From: a bacterium
Lineage (GTDB): Bacteria > Joyebacterota > Joyebacteria > Joyebacterales > Joyebacteraceae
Assembly (NCBI GenBank): GCA_025782395.1
Contig: JALGZD010000004.1
Span: 1-64,000, forward strand
Reading direction: 5' to 3'
Length of the DNA stretch: 64,000 nt
In this document: positions 8,152-17,342 of the stretch, in pieces
How the letters are laid out: the number at the start of each line of letters is the position of its first letter
Position numbering within the stretch: position 1 is the first letter of the stretch
The notes under the pieces: model-generated
The model's input: the letters and a program-made list of their open reading frames with translations, nothing else
Told to the model about the DNA's origin: nothing
Databases searched by the model: none
Program-made: the position numbers and the translations under genes

Positions 8152-10849
8152 GGTCAGGACTTCGTCGGAAATACGAAGCGCGTTCATTGAGTATTTCTCG
8201 GAGCGGGGACATAAGGTGGTTCCCAGCGCGCCGCTGATCCCGAAGGACGATCCGACCCTTCTGTTCAACTCTGCGGGGATGGTCCCGTTCAAGCGGTACT
8301 ACACCATGGACGATCCGCCGATGAGGAGGGTCGTCTCGAGCCAGCGTTGTCTGAGGCTCTCCGACCTCGAGGAGGTCGGCCACAGCCCCTATCACGACAC
8401 GTTCTTTGAGATGCTCGGTAATTTCTCCTTCGGTGACTACTTCAAGAGGGAGGCCATCGAGTGGTGTTGGGATCTTGTTACCAACGTTTTCAGTATTCCC
8501 GTCGAGCCTCTGTGGATCACAGTTCACGAAACCGATGAAGAGGCTGCAGATATCTGGCGGAAGCGAATCGGTATCCCGGAGAAGAGGATTATCCCGCTGG
8601 GTGACAGAGACAATTTCTGGGGACCTGCGGGTGACTCAGGACCGTGCGGCCCTGACTCAGAGATCCACTTCGACATGGGCGAGGATACCGGTTGCGGACG
8701 CCCCGAGTGCAAGCCTGGGTGCGACTGCCGGCGCTTCTTCGAGCTCGGCAATCTCGTATTCCCTCAGTTCCTTCAGGCTCGCGACGGCACACGGGAGCTG
8801 CTCAAGCACCCGGGCGTTGATGTGGGAATGGGACTGGAGCGACTTGCGACAGTCGTTCAGGGAAAGGACACGATCTTCGCAACCGATCTCTTCATGCCTA
8901 TCGTAGAGGCGATACGTCGCGCTGCGGAGGAGTGTGGAGGCGGTGCGCCGAAGGATGAGATCGGTATCGATGTGTCCATAATCGCCGACCACGCAAGGGC
9001 GGTCACTTTCTCTGTTGCCGAGAACATCCTGCCGTCCAATGAGGGGCGGGGGTACGTCATCAGACGGCTCATCAGACGTGCCGTCAGGAGAGGGCTCTCG
9101 CTCGGCATCGAGGAGGCGTTCTTCTATAGGATTGCCGGAGTTGTCATCGACTCGATGGGGGAGGCGCATTCCCATCTTGTGTCCAGGCGCGAGCAGATAG
9201 CTCTGGCCATCAGGTCTGAGGAAGAGCGCTTTCAGTCGACTCTGGCTCAGGGGACGGCGCTCTTCGAGGAAATCGTTGAGCGCACATCTGCCGGCGGCGG
9301 GCGGATCATCAACGGTTACGACGCGTTCAAGCTGTATGACACATATGGGTTTCCCCTCGATCTGACTGAAGAGATGGCAAACGAGCGCGGACTCAACGTC
9401 GACGTGCCCACCTTTGAGGCGGCAATGAGCGAACAGAAATCGCGCGGCCGGAGAGCTTCAGCCTTCGCCGGGGCGGTGGACGGACACCGCAAATGGACCG
9501 ATGAGCTGAAGGAAGCTCTGCCACAATCCGAGTTCGTCGGATACCGACTCCAGTCCGGAGATCCTGAGCGGATGGAACGAGATGTGGTGGGTGTTTTCTC
9601 GGAGCCTGTGGCTGCCGTCGTGACTCGAGTCAGGAAAAGCGGCGACGAAGCACTCGTCGAGTTCGTGCTTGACAAGACACCGTTCTACGCTGAGTCCGGT
9701 GGGCAGGTGGCAGACACCGGTCGGGTGAGTGGAGGTGGGGTTCAGCTGGAGATCCTCAATGCGTATGCCGAAGAAGCGTGTACCGTGCACGTGGCGAGGT
9801 CCACAGGCGCGGCAGTCAGAGCGGGCAGCCATGTTCACGCGGAGGTGGATATCGCCAGGCGGTGTCGGATCGAAAAGAACCACACCGCCACTCATCTGCT
9901 TCAGGCGGCGCTGAGGAAAACGCTCGGTGATCACGTCCACCAGTCCGGATCCCGGGTAGGACCGGATCGCCTTCGGTTCGATTTCACGCATTTCCGGGCT
10001 CTCTCCGATGCGGAGATCGCGACAGCAGAGGAGATCGTCAACGCCTGGATCCGTTTGGATTCCCCGGTTCAGGATGAGGTCGTGAGTCTGGACCGCGCAA
10101 TATCGGAAGGTGCCATGGCTCTCTTCGGCGAGAAGTATGGGGAGAATGTCCGAACGGTTGCCATCAGCGACTCCAGTCTGGAACTCTGTGGTGGCACACA
10201 CGTACGGCGAACTGGAGAGATCGGAGCGTTCACGATCGTATCCGACTCGAGCGTTGCGGCGGGCGTCAGGAGGATAGAGGCGGTGACAGGTGAAGCCGCA
10301 CAGCTCAGAAGCAGAAAGGACGCCGAGCTCATATGCGTTCTGGCGGAGGCAGTCAGGGTTCAGCCGGATGAGCTTCTGGCGCGTGCGCTGGAGCTGGTCA
10401 GTGAAAACAGCCGGCTCCGGAAAGAGGCGGTCCGCTCACGGCAGGAAGCGGCCGGTGAATCGATAGGAGCATTGATCGATGGAGCGGTCGCTGTTGGAGA
10501 AGGCCGTGTTCGCGCCGTCGCAGGCCGTGTTGACGCCGGCGATATCCAGTCGCTGAGGGGGTTGGCCGACCGACTTCGGGAACGCCTGCAGACAGAAGGA
10601 GCGGGAGTGCTGGCGGCAGTGATTGACGGGAAGGTAGCGCTGATTGCTGTCGTAACGGACGATCTGTCGAAAGCCCGACGCCTGAAGGCAGGCGACCTTG
10701 TCAGTCGTGTGGCGGAGATGATTGGAGGGCGAGGTGGCGGGAAGTCTCACATGGCTCAGGCCGGCGGCGGCGATCCCGGGAGACTCGATGAGGCGCTGAA
10801 GAGCGTGCCCGATATCATCGGAGCGCTTCTCAACCACGCACGATCCTGA
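8144..10849 (+). CDS. alaS: Alanyl-tRNA synthetase
   Basis: Charges tRNA-Ala; 901 residues, slightly longer than the E. coli enzyme. The class II catalytic domain opens with RSAFIEYFSERGHKVVPSAP and contains FFEMLGNFSFGDYFK. The editing domain zinc ligands are seen as H580-x3-H584 (HTATHLLQ) and C682-x3-H686 (CGGTH). The C-Ala domain ends with GGRGGGKSHMAQAGG. A cysteine-rich insert (GCGRPECKPGCDC, about residues 184-196) in the catalytic domain is a known feature of some bacterial AlaRS lineages. Its start lies inside the recX end. Confidence 0.97.
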   Translation: MSRVRTSSEIRSAFIEYFSERGHKVVPSAPLIPKDDPTLLFNSAGMVPFKRYYTMDDPPMRRVVSSQRCLRLSDLEEVGHSPYHDTFFEMLGNFSFGDYFKREAIEWCWDLVTNVFSIPVEPLWITVHETDEEAADIWRKRIGIPEKRIIPLGDRDNFWGPAGDSGPCGPDSEIHFDMGEDTGCGRPECKPGCDCRRFFELGNLVFPQFLQARDGTRELLKHPGVDVGMGLERLATVVQGKDTIFATDLFMPIVEAIRRAAEECGGGAPKDEIGIDVSIIADHARAVTFSVAENILPSNEGRGYVIRRLIRRAVRRGLSLGIEEAFFYRIAGVVIDSMGEAHSHLVSRREQIALAIRSEEERFQSTLAQGTALFEEIVERTSAGGGRIINGYDAFKLYDTYGFPLDLTEEMANERGLNVDVPTFEAAMSEQKSRGRRASAFAGAVDGHRKWTDELKEALPQSEFVGYRLQSGDPERMERDVVGVFSEPVAAVVTRVRKSGDEALVEFVLDKTPFYAESGGQVADTGRVSGGGVQLEILNAYAEEACTVHVARSTGAAVRAGSHVHAEVDIARRCRIEKNHTATHLLQAALRKTLGDHVHQSGSRVGPDRLRFDFTHFRALSDAEIATAEEIVNAWIRLDSPVQDEVVSLDRAISEGAMALFGEKYGENVRTVAISDSSLELCGGTHVRRTGEIGAFTIVSDSSVAAGVRRIEAVTGEAAQLRSRKDAELICVLAEAVRVQPDELLARALELVSENSRLRKEAVRSRQEAAGESIGALIDGAVAVGEGRVRAVAGRVDAGDIQSLRGLADRLRERLQTEGAGVLAAVIDGKVALIAVVTDDLSKARRLKAGDLVSRVAEMIGGRGGGKSHMAQAGGGDPGRLDEALKSVPDIIGALLNHARS

Positions 10850-10869
10850 GATTCGAGAGGGCGAGACCA

Positions 10870-11616
10870 ATGGAACAGCCGGTTCTCACGCGAATCCACG
10901 AGAAACTCGCGGCACAGAGGGCCCTCTACCTGGTTCTTCTGGACCCCGACAGCTTCCCACCAGACGAGAACGCACGGTTGGCGGCCATGGCAGCCGATGG
11001 GGGGGCTGACATCATCCTTGTCGGCGGCAGTCTGTCTCTCAAAGGAGGGATGAGCGAGACGGTCAGGGAAGTGAAGCAGTCCTCCGGTCTACCGGTTGTT
11101 ATCTTCCCGGGGGATCTGGGTTTCGTTGTCCCTGAGGCCGACGCAGTTCTGTTTCTCTCGCTCGTCAGTGGGCGTAATCCGCAGCTTCTGATAGGTGAGC
11201 ACGTCAAGGCAGCGCCGGTACTGAGGAATATGGGGCTGGAGGCGATCCCGACGGCGTACATGTTGGTCGAGGGCGGGGCTACCACGTCCGTCGAGTTCAT
11301 GAGCGGCACGCGAGCGCTTCCCAGAAACAAACCGGATATCGCGATGGCTCACGCTCTCGCGGCCGAGTATCTCGGGATGCAGATCGCCTTTATGGATGCG
11401 GGCAGCGGAGCCGTGTCTCACGTACCTGAGGAGATGGTCCGGGCAGTCGCCGGCTACGTCGATATTCCTGTGATGGTAGGGGGTGGTATCAGGAAACCGG
11501 AAGCAGCTGCTATGCTTGTTGAGGCGGGTGCCCAGCTTATCGTGACTGGTGACGTTGTAGAGCGCACGGGGGATCTGGGACTGGTCTCTGAAATTGCACG
11601 GGCCATCCATGACTGA
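10870..11616 (+). CDS. Geranylgeranylglyceryl phosphate synthase-like (PcrB/GGGPS family)
   Basis: TIM-barrel prenyltransferase family that joins a polyprenyl diphosphate to sn-glycerol-1-phosphate, forming the ether bond typical of archaeal lipids. The 248-residue product shows the family motifs LVLLDPDSFPPDE, DIILVGGSLS, PTAYMLVEGGATTSVEFMS, FMDAGSGA and IPVMVGGGIRKPEAA. These resemble the group II enzymes of archaea and Bacteroidetes rather than the short Bacillus PcrB. It starts 21 bases after alaS with a GAGAGGGCGAG leader. No glycerol-1-phosphate dehydrogenase is visible in the window. Chain length of the prenyl donor cannot be read from sequence. Confidence 0.85.
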   Translation: MEQPVLTRIHEKLAAQRALYLVLLDPDSFPPDENARLAAMAADGGADIILVGGSLSLKGGMSETVREVKQSSGLPVVIFPGDLGFVVPEADAVLFLSLVSGRNPQLLIGEHVKAAPVLRNMGLEAIPTAYMLVEGGATTSVEFMSGTRALPRNKPDIAMAHALAAEYLGMQIAFMDAGSGAVSHVPEEMVRAVAGYVDIPVMVGGGIRKPEAAAMLVEAGAQLIVTGDVVERTGDLGLVSEIARAIHD

Positions 11617-11742
11617 AGCTCGTCGCAGGGAAAACGAGTCCGCGGGACGGAAAGGCACTCAGTACGACGTTTGTGATGTTCTCAGGCGTCATCCGCCGCA
11701 GAGGATCCATGGGTCCTGAGGCATCCGCAACCTGAAAGGTCG

Positions 11743-12816
11743 GTGATCGAGATCAAGGCTCTGGTACTCTCTGGAGGCAAGGGGACGCGCCTCAGACCGA
11801 TAACCCACACTAGCGCAAAGCAGCTTGTACCGATCGCCAACAAACCGATACTGTTCTACGGGCTGGAGGCGATCCGTTCAGCGGGTATTGTGGATGTGGG
11901 GATCGTGGTCGGTCAGACGGCGGCCGAAATCGAAGCGGCCGTGGGAGACGGCTCGGCGTTCGGTTTGAGAGTCACCTATCTACCTCAGGACGCTCCTCGC
12001 GGTCTGGCACACGCCGTCGCGATTGCCGAGGACTTCATGGGCAGGGAGTCGTTTGTCATGTACCTCGGTGACAATCTCATCATGGGCGGCATCACGGGTT
12101 TCGTGAACGAGTTCCAGAAGACGAAACCCAACGCGCAGATCCTGCTCGCACGCGTTCCGAATCCGTCCGAGTTCGGAGTGGCTGAACTGGACGGCGGGCA
12201 CGTCGTCCGGCTGGAGGAGAAGCCGGAGCATCCGGGATCCGATCTTGCTCTCGTCGGCGTCTATATGTTCGACGAGACTGTTTTCGAGGCCGTGCGCAGC
12301 ATCAGACCTTCGCAACGGAATGAACTGGAAATAACCGACGCCATCCAGGAGATGATCGACAGCAAACGAACCGTTCGCGCTCACGAGGTGACGGGTTGGT
12401 GGAAAGACACTGGAAAGCTTGATGACATCCTTGAGGCGAACCGCATGGTTCTTGAGACCCTGCAGGGGGAGAACCATGGGTTGGTCGATGCAGCTTCGCG
12501 GATCGATGGGAGCGTCGTCATCGAGGATGGAGCCGTGATTGAGGGGAGTGTTCTCAGGGGCCCCCTGATCATCGGGCGCGGATCGCGGATAGAGAGGTCG
12601 TACGTGGGACCGTTCACGTCGATCTACCACGATGTCGTCATCCACAACTCCGAGGTGGAACACAGTATTGTGCTCGAGAATTCCCGGATCGTTAACCTGG
12701 GTCAGCGCATGGAACGGAGTCTTATCGGGAAGGATGTGGAGATCGTCAAGAGCGGGACGATGCCACGCGCCTATCGGTTCATGGTCGGTGACGCGAGTCG
12801 CATCGAGGTGCCCTAG
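11743..12816 (+). CDS. rmlA: Glucose-1-phosphate thymidylyltransferase, long form
   Basis: Makes dTDP-glucose from glucose-1-phosphate and dTTP, the entry to dTDP-deoxysugars. The 357-residue product has the nucleotidyltransferase signature LVLSGGKGTRLRPIT at the N-terminus, YLGDNLI for metal and sugar binding, and a C-terminal left-handed beta-helix of hexapeptide-type repeats (DAASRIDGSVVIEDGAVIEGS onwards). The long form (about 355 residues) differs from the roughly 290-residue RmlA of classical rhamnose operons and is common in antibiotic- and glycan-sugar clusters. The start is GTG 11743. rmlD follows, but rmlB and rmlC are not in the window. Confidence 0.9.
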   Translation: MIEIKALVLSGGKGTRLRPITHTSAKQLVPIANKPILFYGLEAIRSAGIVDVGIVVGQTAAEIEAAVGDGSAFGLRVTYLPQDAPRGLAHAVAIAEDFMGRESFVMYLGDNLIMGGITGFVNEFQKTKPNAQILLARVPNPSEFGVAELDGGHVVRLEEKPEHPGSDLALVGVYMFDETVFEAVRSIRPSQRNELEITDAIQEMIDSKRTVRAHEVTGWWKDTGKLDDILEANRMVLETLQGENHGLVDAASRIDGSVVIEDGAVIEGSVLRGPLIIGRGSRIERSYVGPFTSIYHDVVIHNSEVEHSIVLENSRIVNLGQRMERSLIGKDVEIVKSGTMPRAYRFMVGDASRIEVP

Positions 12817-12834
12817 CGCGATACGAGGGAGCGA

Positions 12835-13686
12835 ATGAGCGATATCCTGGTAACAGGCGCACGCGGCATGCTCGGACGCGAGGTCGTACGAGCCTTGAGC
12901 AGCAGGCATGCAGTCGTTGGTGTAGACATCGAAGAGTTTGACATCCGTGATGCCGCTGCCACGCTGAACGCGATACGACGGACATCGCCCGATATCATTG
13001 TGAACTGCGCAGCGTACACGGACGTTGATGGAGCCGAGGCGAGGCGCGAGCTGGCCTTCGCAGTCAATGCGGACGGAGCCGGGAACGTCGCCCGAGCCGC
13101 TGGAGAGGTCGGCGCAGCCATCGTACACATCAGCACGGACTACGTGTTCGATGGGGAGAGCAAGTCGCCCTACAGGGAGAACGATACACCGAATCCGCTC
13201 AACATCTACGGCGAGTCCAAACTCGCGGGCGAGAAGGCAGTTGCCGAATCAGGCGCTCAGTACCTCACGCTGCGAACGGCTTGGCTCTACGGCCACGGTT
13301 CCCCGAACTTCGTCGAGACGATGCTCCGGCTCGCCGGAGAGCAGGAAAGCCTGAGAGTCGTTGACGACCAGGAAGGAATGCCGACCAGTGCCGCGGATCT
13401 TGCTATGATCATCGTGGACCTGCTGCCGACAGGTGTGCGGGGGGTGCTCAATGCTACGAACTCAGGAAGCTGTACGTGGTTCACATTCGCACGGCGCATC
13501 CTGGAGCTCTCAGGTGGTTCCGAGGTAGTCATCGAGCCCGTACGGACGGAGGAATTCACGCGTCCGGCGAAGCGTCCGAGACGATCTGTTCTGTCGCTTG
13601 TCCGGCTGACTGAGTCCCTCGGTTGGGAACCCCGGTCCTGGCAGGAGGCGTTGGCGGACTACCTCACGGAAAGGCAGGGGGGATGA
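12835..13686 (+). CDS. rmlD: dTDP-4-dehydrorhamnose reductase
   Basis: Short-chain reductase that completes dTDP-L-rhamnose or a related dTDP-6-deoxysugar, 283 residues. Seen: nucleotide-binding VTGARGMLGREVV at the N-terminus, VNCAAYTDVDGAE, the catalytic STDYVFDG segment, and NIYGESKLAGE with the YxxxK pair. It sits 18 bases after rmlA, and its stop overlaps the gmhA start (ATGA). Together with RmlA it indicates dTDP-sugar use in the surface glycans encoded downstream. Confidence 0.92.
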   Translation: MSDILVTGARGMLGREVVRALSSRHAVVGVDIEEFDIRDAAATLNAIRRTSPDIIVNCAAYTDVDGAEARRELAFAVNADGAGNVARAAGEVGAAIVHISTDYVFDGESKSPYRENDTPNPLNIYGESKLAGEKAVAESGAQYLTLRTAWLYGHGSPNFVETMLRLAGEQESLRVVDDQEGMPTSAADLAMIIVDLLPTGVRGVLNATNSGSCTWFTFARRILELSGGSEVVIEPVRTEEFTRPAKRPRRSVLSLVRLTESLGWEPRSWQEALADYLTERQGG

Positions 13687-14276
13687 GAGAAGACAGAGGC
13701 GCCTCGGCAGAGTGCATACGGACAGCGTTGGGTGATTCCTCAGATGTCCTGGCCAGGGCGGCCGACGCGCTTTCCGAAACCGGGGCGGCAGTCGCAGCGG
13801 CTCTCGTGGACGCCTTGAAAGCCGGAGGAAAGGTCCTCTTCTGCGGGAACGGAGGAAGCGCCGCAGATGCGCAGCACCTGGCAGCCGAACTCGCGGGGCG
13901 GCTCAGACTCGAGCGGCGCGCTCTCCCTGCGGTTGCACTGACAGTAAATGCTTCTACGCTGACGGCGGTAGCCAACGACTACGGATACGAAGCTGTATTC
14001 GCTCGACAGGTGGAGGGTTTGGGAAAGGGGGGCGATGTTCTGATTGGGATATCAACGAGTGGTTCATCAGCGAACGTGGTAGCAGCGTTGAAGGCGGCGA
14101 AGGCCGCGGGGCTTGTAACGGTCGGGCTCCTTGGTGAGAGCGGCGGTGCGATGGAGGAGTACTGTGATCATTTAGTGCGAGCGCCGTCTCGCGACACGCA
14201 GCGGATACAGGAGCTCCACATCGCAATCGGGCACGCGATCTGCGCGGTCGTTGAGGAGGAGCTCTTCAAGGGGTAG
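13683..14276 (+). CDS. gmhA: D-sedoheptulose-7-phosphate isomerase
   Basis: SIS-fold isomerase making D-glycero-D-manno-heptose-7-phosphate, the first committed step to ADP- or GDP-heptose for lipopolysaccharide or S-layer glycans. Family motifs: KVLFCGNGGSAADAQHLAAE, ISTSGSSANVVAAL and the C-terminal RIQELHIAIGH. ATG 13683 is chosen over an upstream in-frame TTG at 13623. It overlaps the rmlD stop as ATGA and has a G-rich ribosome site, giving 197 residues, close to family length. Its presence suggests heptose-containing surface sugars, consistent with the GT9 gene near 51.9 kb. Confidence 0.9.
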   Translation: MREDRGASAECIRTALGDSSDVLARAADALSETGAAVAAALVDALKAGGKVLFCGNGGSAADAQHLAAELAGRLRLERRALPAVALTVNASTLTAVANDYGYEAVFARQVEGLGKGGDVLIGISTSGSSANVVAALKAAKAAGLVTVGLLGESGGAMEEYCDHLVRAPSRDTQRIQELHIAIGHAICAVVEEELFKG

Positions 14277-14330
14277 GGAAGGACCTGAGATGTTGATATT
14301 GGGACGCCTGTGACATTGGAGGAAGCAGCC

Positions 14331-14945
14331 TTGGACCCGGTAATCATCGGAATAGCCGGCGGTACCGGCTCTGGAAAGACGACTGTTGCAAGGGAGGTCC
14401 TGAAGCACTTCCCGAGCGCCAGCGTTGCCACGATCCACCACGATTCGTACTATCTGGATAGGGGTCACCTGACACCGCGTGAGCGGGAGCTGATCAACTA
14501 CGATCACCCGGACGCTTTCGAGAACGAGCTTCTCCTGGACCATCTGAGGAAACTGAAGTCCGGACAGGCGGTAGAGAAACCGATCTACGATTACGAGACC
14601 CACACACGGAAGAAAGAGACCGTCACGGTTCGACCAGCGAGAATCATTCTTCTGGAGGGGATCATGGTTCTGGCTGAGCCGGATTTCCGCGGGCTTCTGG
14701 ACATAAAGCTCTACGTCGATACGGATGCCGACGAGAGGTTCATTCGCAGGCTCAGGCGAGACATCGTGAAGCGTGGGCGGAGTGTGGAGCAGGTCATTGA
14801 GCAGTACCTTAAGACGGTTCGACCGATGCACCTGCAGTTCGTTGAGCCAAGCAAGCGCTACGCGGATGTCGTAATTCCCGAGGGTGGCAAGAACACCGTC
14901 GCCGTCGACCTGATGGTGACGAAACTCAAGGACATCCTGTCCTGA
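14331..14945 (+). CDS. udk: Uridine kinase
   Basis: Phosphorylates uridine and cytidine to UMP and CMP for pyrimidine salvage. The P-loop [17 protein letters not shown] opens the protein, and [21 protein letters not shown] and [19 protein letters not shown] are family segments. GTG 14310 is possible, but TTG 14331 has GGAGGA (14318-14323) 7 bases upstream and puts the P-loop close to the N-terminus as usual, giving about 204 residues. It lies 22 bases before the UbiA gene. Confidence 0.9.
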   Translation: MDPVIIGIAGGTGSGKTTVAREVLKHFPSASVATIHHDSYYLDRGHLTPRERELINYDHPDAFENELLLDHLRKLKSGQAVEKPIYDYETHTRKKETVTVRPARIILLEGIMVLAEPDFRGLLDIKLYVDTDADERFIRRLRRDIVKRGRSVEQVIEQYLKTVRPMHLQFVEPSKRYADVVIPEGGKNTVAVDLMVTKLKDILS

Positions 14946-14966
14946 CAGGTCGATCATGGAGGTCAA

Positions 14967-15860
14967 ATGGGAACGCTTGGCAGTCTGCTAAGGACGCTGA
15001 GACCAGATCAGTGGATCAAGAACCTGGTGTTGTTTGCCGGGCTCATCTTTGCGGGAGGCCTGACGGACCCCGAGCTGATCGGACTTGCGATTTCAGGGTT
15101 CATCGTGTTCTGCATGCTTTCGGGGGCAGTCTACGTCATCAATGACATGGTTGATCTTGAGAGCGATCGCAAGCATCCCGAGAAAAGGATACGTCCGCTT
15201 GCCTCGGGCGAACTCTCGATGGCCCTCGCAGCGACGGTGGCTGTAGGCGCCGCTGCCGGAGGACTTGCCTGGGCCTACAGCATCCATATGACCTTCGGAC
15301 ATGTGTCGCTGGGCTACCTCCTTCTGAATGTTCTGTACAGTTTGATCCTCAGACGCATGGTCATCCTCGATGTGATGTCGATCGCGATCGGATTCGTGCT
15401 CAGAGCTGCTGCCAGTGTTGAAGTGCTGCGAGTTGCCGCTCCTGATACCGAGCTATCTCCCTGGCTTCTTATCTGCACTTTCTTCCTGGCTCTCTTTCTC
15501 GGCCTCGGGAAGAGACGAGCGGAAAGCATCTCGCTCGGCGGGGACGCCGGAGGACACCGCGCAGCACTCGACCACTATCCGATCGTATTCGTTGACGGGC
15601 TCATCGGAATCGTTACGGCGTCGACGGTCATTTCATACTCCATCTATACTATCTGGCCCGGCACCGTGCAGAAGATCGGTAGTGCCGATTTGGTCTACAC
15701 GATTCCATTTGTGGTCTACGGCCTCTTCCGATATCTCTTCCTGGTTCTGGCCGGCGATGGTGGTGCCAAACCGTCAAAGGCACTTACTTCGGACACCCAC
15801 CTCGCAATAGCCGTTGTGCTTTGGGTCGGAGTAGTGATCTGCGTCCTCTATTCGTCGTAG
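14967..15860 (+). CDS. UbiA-family prenyltransferase, decaprenyl-phosphate phosphoribosyltransferase-like
   Basis: Polytopic membrane prenyltransferase, 297 residues with about eight hydrophobic segments. The N-terminal LRPDQWIKNLVLFAGLIFAG segment resembles decaprenyl-phosphate 5-phosphoribosyltransferase (Rv3806c-type), which transfers phosphoribose from PRPP to a polyprenyl phosphate. The aspartate motif NDMVDLESD and a second motif LGLGKRRAE are present. Known relatives feed decaprenyl-phosphate arabinose or ribose into cell-wall glycans. Alternative functions in the UbiA superfamily, including digeranylgeranylglyceryl phosphate synthase, cannot be excluded, given the GGGPS-like gene 4 kb upstream. 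The start ATG has GGAGG at the right distance. Confidence 0.8.
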   Translation: MGTLGSLLRTLRPDQWIKNLVLFAGLIFAGGLTDPELIGLAISGFIVFCMLSGAVYVINDMVDLESDRKHPEKRIRPLASGELSMALAATVAVGAAAGGLAWAYSIHMTFGHVSLGYLLLNVLYSLILRRMVILDVMSIAIGFVLRAAASVEVLRVAAPDTELSPWLLICTFFLALFLGLGKRRAESISLGGDAGGHRAALDHYPIVFVDGLIGIVTASTVISYSIYTIWPGTVQKIGSADLVYTIPFVVYGLFRYLFLVLAGDGGAKPSKALTSDTHLAIAVVLWVGVVICVLYSS

Positions 15861-15899
15861 CCGGTTGCCATACCTTCACGATCAGGACGGGGCGCATTC

Positions 15900-16775
15900 A
15901 TGAGGCGTATCCACATTGAGGCGCACGCCAAGGTCAACCTGGGACTCTCTGTAACGGGCGCAAGGCCCGATGGCTATCACGATATCGAGACGCTTTTCCA
16001 GACCATTTCTCTCTCGGACACGGTTTTTCTGGAAGCATCTAAGGCTGGGATCGGTCTCTCCTGCGAGGGGATTCAGGTGCCCGGGGGACCGTCGAATCTG
16101 GCTTGGCAGGCTGCCACGCTGTTGACGCGCGAGCTGGCGGCGCCGGCGATGTCCATTACTCTCTTCAAGAGGATCCCGGTGGGGGCGGGGCTCGGAGGCG
16201 GGAGTGCTGATGCGGCCGCCGTCCTCATGGGAGGACGCGCGCTGTTCGATCTTGAAGCATCGGACACGAAACTGATGTCACTGGCGCTCGAGATCGGTTC
16301 AGACGTGCCGTTCCTCCTCCGTGGGGGCACCGCCAGAGGCGTGGGTCGGGGGGAGATCCTGGAACCGGTAGCGCCCCTGTCCGGTTTCTGCTTGCTGCTT
16401 GTGACACCCGCCTTCAAGGTTCGGGCCGAAGATGCATATGCTCGGGTCAGAATCGGGTTGACAAGAGACGCGAGCTACACTAAACTCAACTCTTCAGCTA
16501 TCCGGGAAGGGGAGTTAGGGTCGCTCGTTACGGCGTTCCGGAATGACCTCGAGCCCGGCGTTGTTGCATGTTACCCCGAGGTAGGGGCGGTGAAGCAAGC
16601 GCTCCTTGATGCGGGCGTCCAGGCGGCTGTTATGTCCGGAAGTGGACCGACGGTGATTGGTTTGGTACGCTCTAGCGAGGAGGCGACATCTCTGTTGCCG
16701 CGCCTTGGGGGGCACGGATGGCAGATACATATCGTGGAGCCGATCGACTCCGGGTGTCGGGTCGAGGGCGCATAG
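15900..16775 (+). CDS. ispE: 4-diphosphocytidyl-2-C-methyl-D-erythritol kinase
   Basis: GHMP kinase of the MEP isoprenoid pathway, 291 residues. The N-terminus IEAHAKVNLGLSVTGARPDGYHDIETLFQ is cut here into the recognised pieces AKVNLGL and RPDGYHDI. The ATP loop is IPVGAGLGGGSADAAAV, and VMSGSGPTVIGL is the third GHMP motif. It shows that the cell makes isoprenoids by the MEP route, which supplies prenyl chains for the UbiA and GGGPS-like enzymes nearby. A typical ispE-spoVG-tRNA-prs gene order follows. Confidence 0.94.
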   Translation: MRRIHIEAHAKVNLGLSVTGARPDGYHDIETLFQTISLSDTVFLEASKAGIGLSCEGIQVPGGPSNLAWQAATLLTRELAAPAMSITLFKRIPVGAGLGGGSADAAAVLMGGRALFDLEASDTKLMSLALEIGSDVPFLLRGGTARGVGRGEILEPVAPLSGFCLLLVTPAFKVRAEDAYARVRIGLTRDASYTKLNSSAIREGELGSLVTAFRNDLEPGVVACYPEVGAVKQALLDAGVQAAVMSGSGPTVIGLVRSSEEATSLLPRLGGHGWQIHIVEPIDSGCRVEGA

Positions 16776-16862
16776 GAGCGTCGTGCTGAAGCGCGGCGGC
16801 GCAGTGTTGTGTGTCCCGGAAGCGATCCTGTCCCTTTCTTCAGGCAAAGGGCGGTGAGACGC

Positions 16863-17195
16863 ATGGAGATCACCGAGGTACGGTTGACGCTGCGTGACGA
16901 GGAACGTCTCAAGGCGTTTGTCAGCATCACATTCGACGACGCCTTTGTGATCAGAGGACTCAAAGTTATCGATGGCAACACGGGGCTGTTCGTTGCCATG
17001 CCTAGTCGCCGAAGGAAGGATGGCGAGTTCAGGGACATAGCGCACCCCATCAACAATGCGACCAGAGAAATGATCGAAGATGCCGTGATGGGGGAGTACA
17101 GACGCCAGCTCGAGGCGAGCATGCAGTCTGCGCCCACGAAGGACGCTGTGACACACGACCGTGTGCTGGTTCTCGCCGAGGAATACGACGAGTAA
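16863..17195 (+). CDS. spoVG: SpoVG family RNA/DNA-binding regulator
   Basis: Small regulator, 110 residues. The start ATG 16863 gives the family N-terminus [19 protein letters not shown]; the reading frame is open upstream to 16809 but without family similarity. The core [23 protein letters not shown] is diagnostic. SpoVG homologues bind nucleic acids and act as post-transcriptional regulators in several phyla; the target here is unknown. The acidic tail ([10 protein letters not shown]) is lineage-variable. It is followed by tRNA-Gln and prs. Confidence 0.93.
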   Translation: MEITEVRLTLRDEERLKAFVSITFDDAFVIRGLKVIDGNTGLFVAMPSRRRKDGEFRDIAHPINNATREMIEDAVMGEYRRQLEASMQSAPTKDAVTHDRVLVLAEEYDE

Positions 17196-17268
17196 GAGCG
17201 CACGTCCAGACCGACGTGCCGGGAAGACCGCCGGAATTGCGTGGTCGCATCAGCGATGGCGATGGCGC

Positions 17269-17342
17269 TGGGGCGTCGTCAAGTGGCAAGACACGGGACT
17301 TTGGCTCCCGGATCGGAGGTTCGAATCCTCCCGCCCCAGCCA
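17269..17342 (+). tRNA. tRNA-Gln (anticodon TTG)
   Basis: A cloverleaf can be drawn. The acceptor strand TGGGGCG (17269-17275) pairs with CGCCCCA (17332-17338). The anticodon stem CGGGA/TCCCG closes loop CTTTGGC with anticodon TTG, and the T-arm is GGAGG-TTCGAAT-CCTCC. The discriminator is G (17339) and CCA is encoded at 17340-17342. The sequence follows the bacterial glutamine tRNA consensus, and spoVG-tRNA-Gln-prs is a recurring gene order. Confidence 0.95.

Noticed and set aside
10870-11616. Phosphoribosyl isomerase or tryptophan-pathway TIM-barrel assignment
   Set aside because: The GGATTS-type and AGSGA motifs are specific to the GGGPS/PcrB family.
11609-11719. Small 36-codon frame overlapping the GGGPS-like stop
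   Set aside because: It starts ATGACTGA inside the upstream gene end but has no clear ribosome site or recognisable product; chance is likely.
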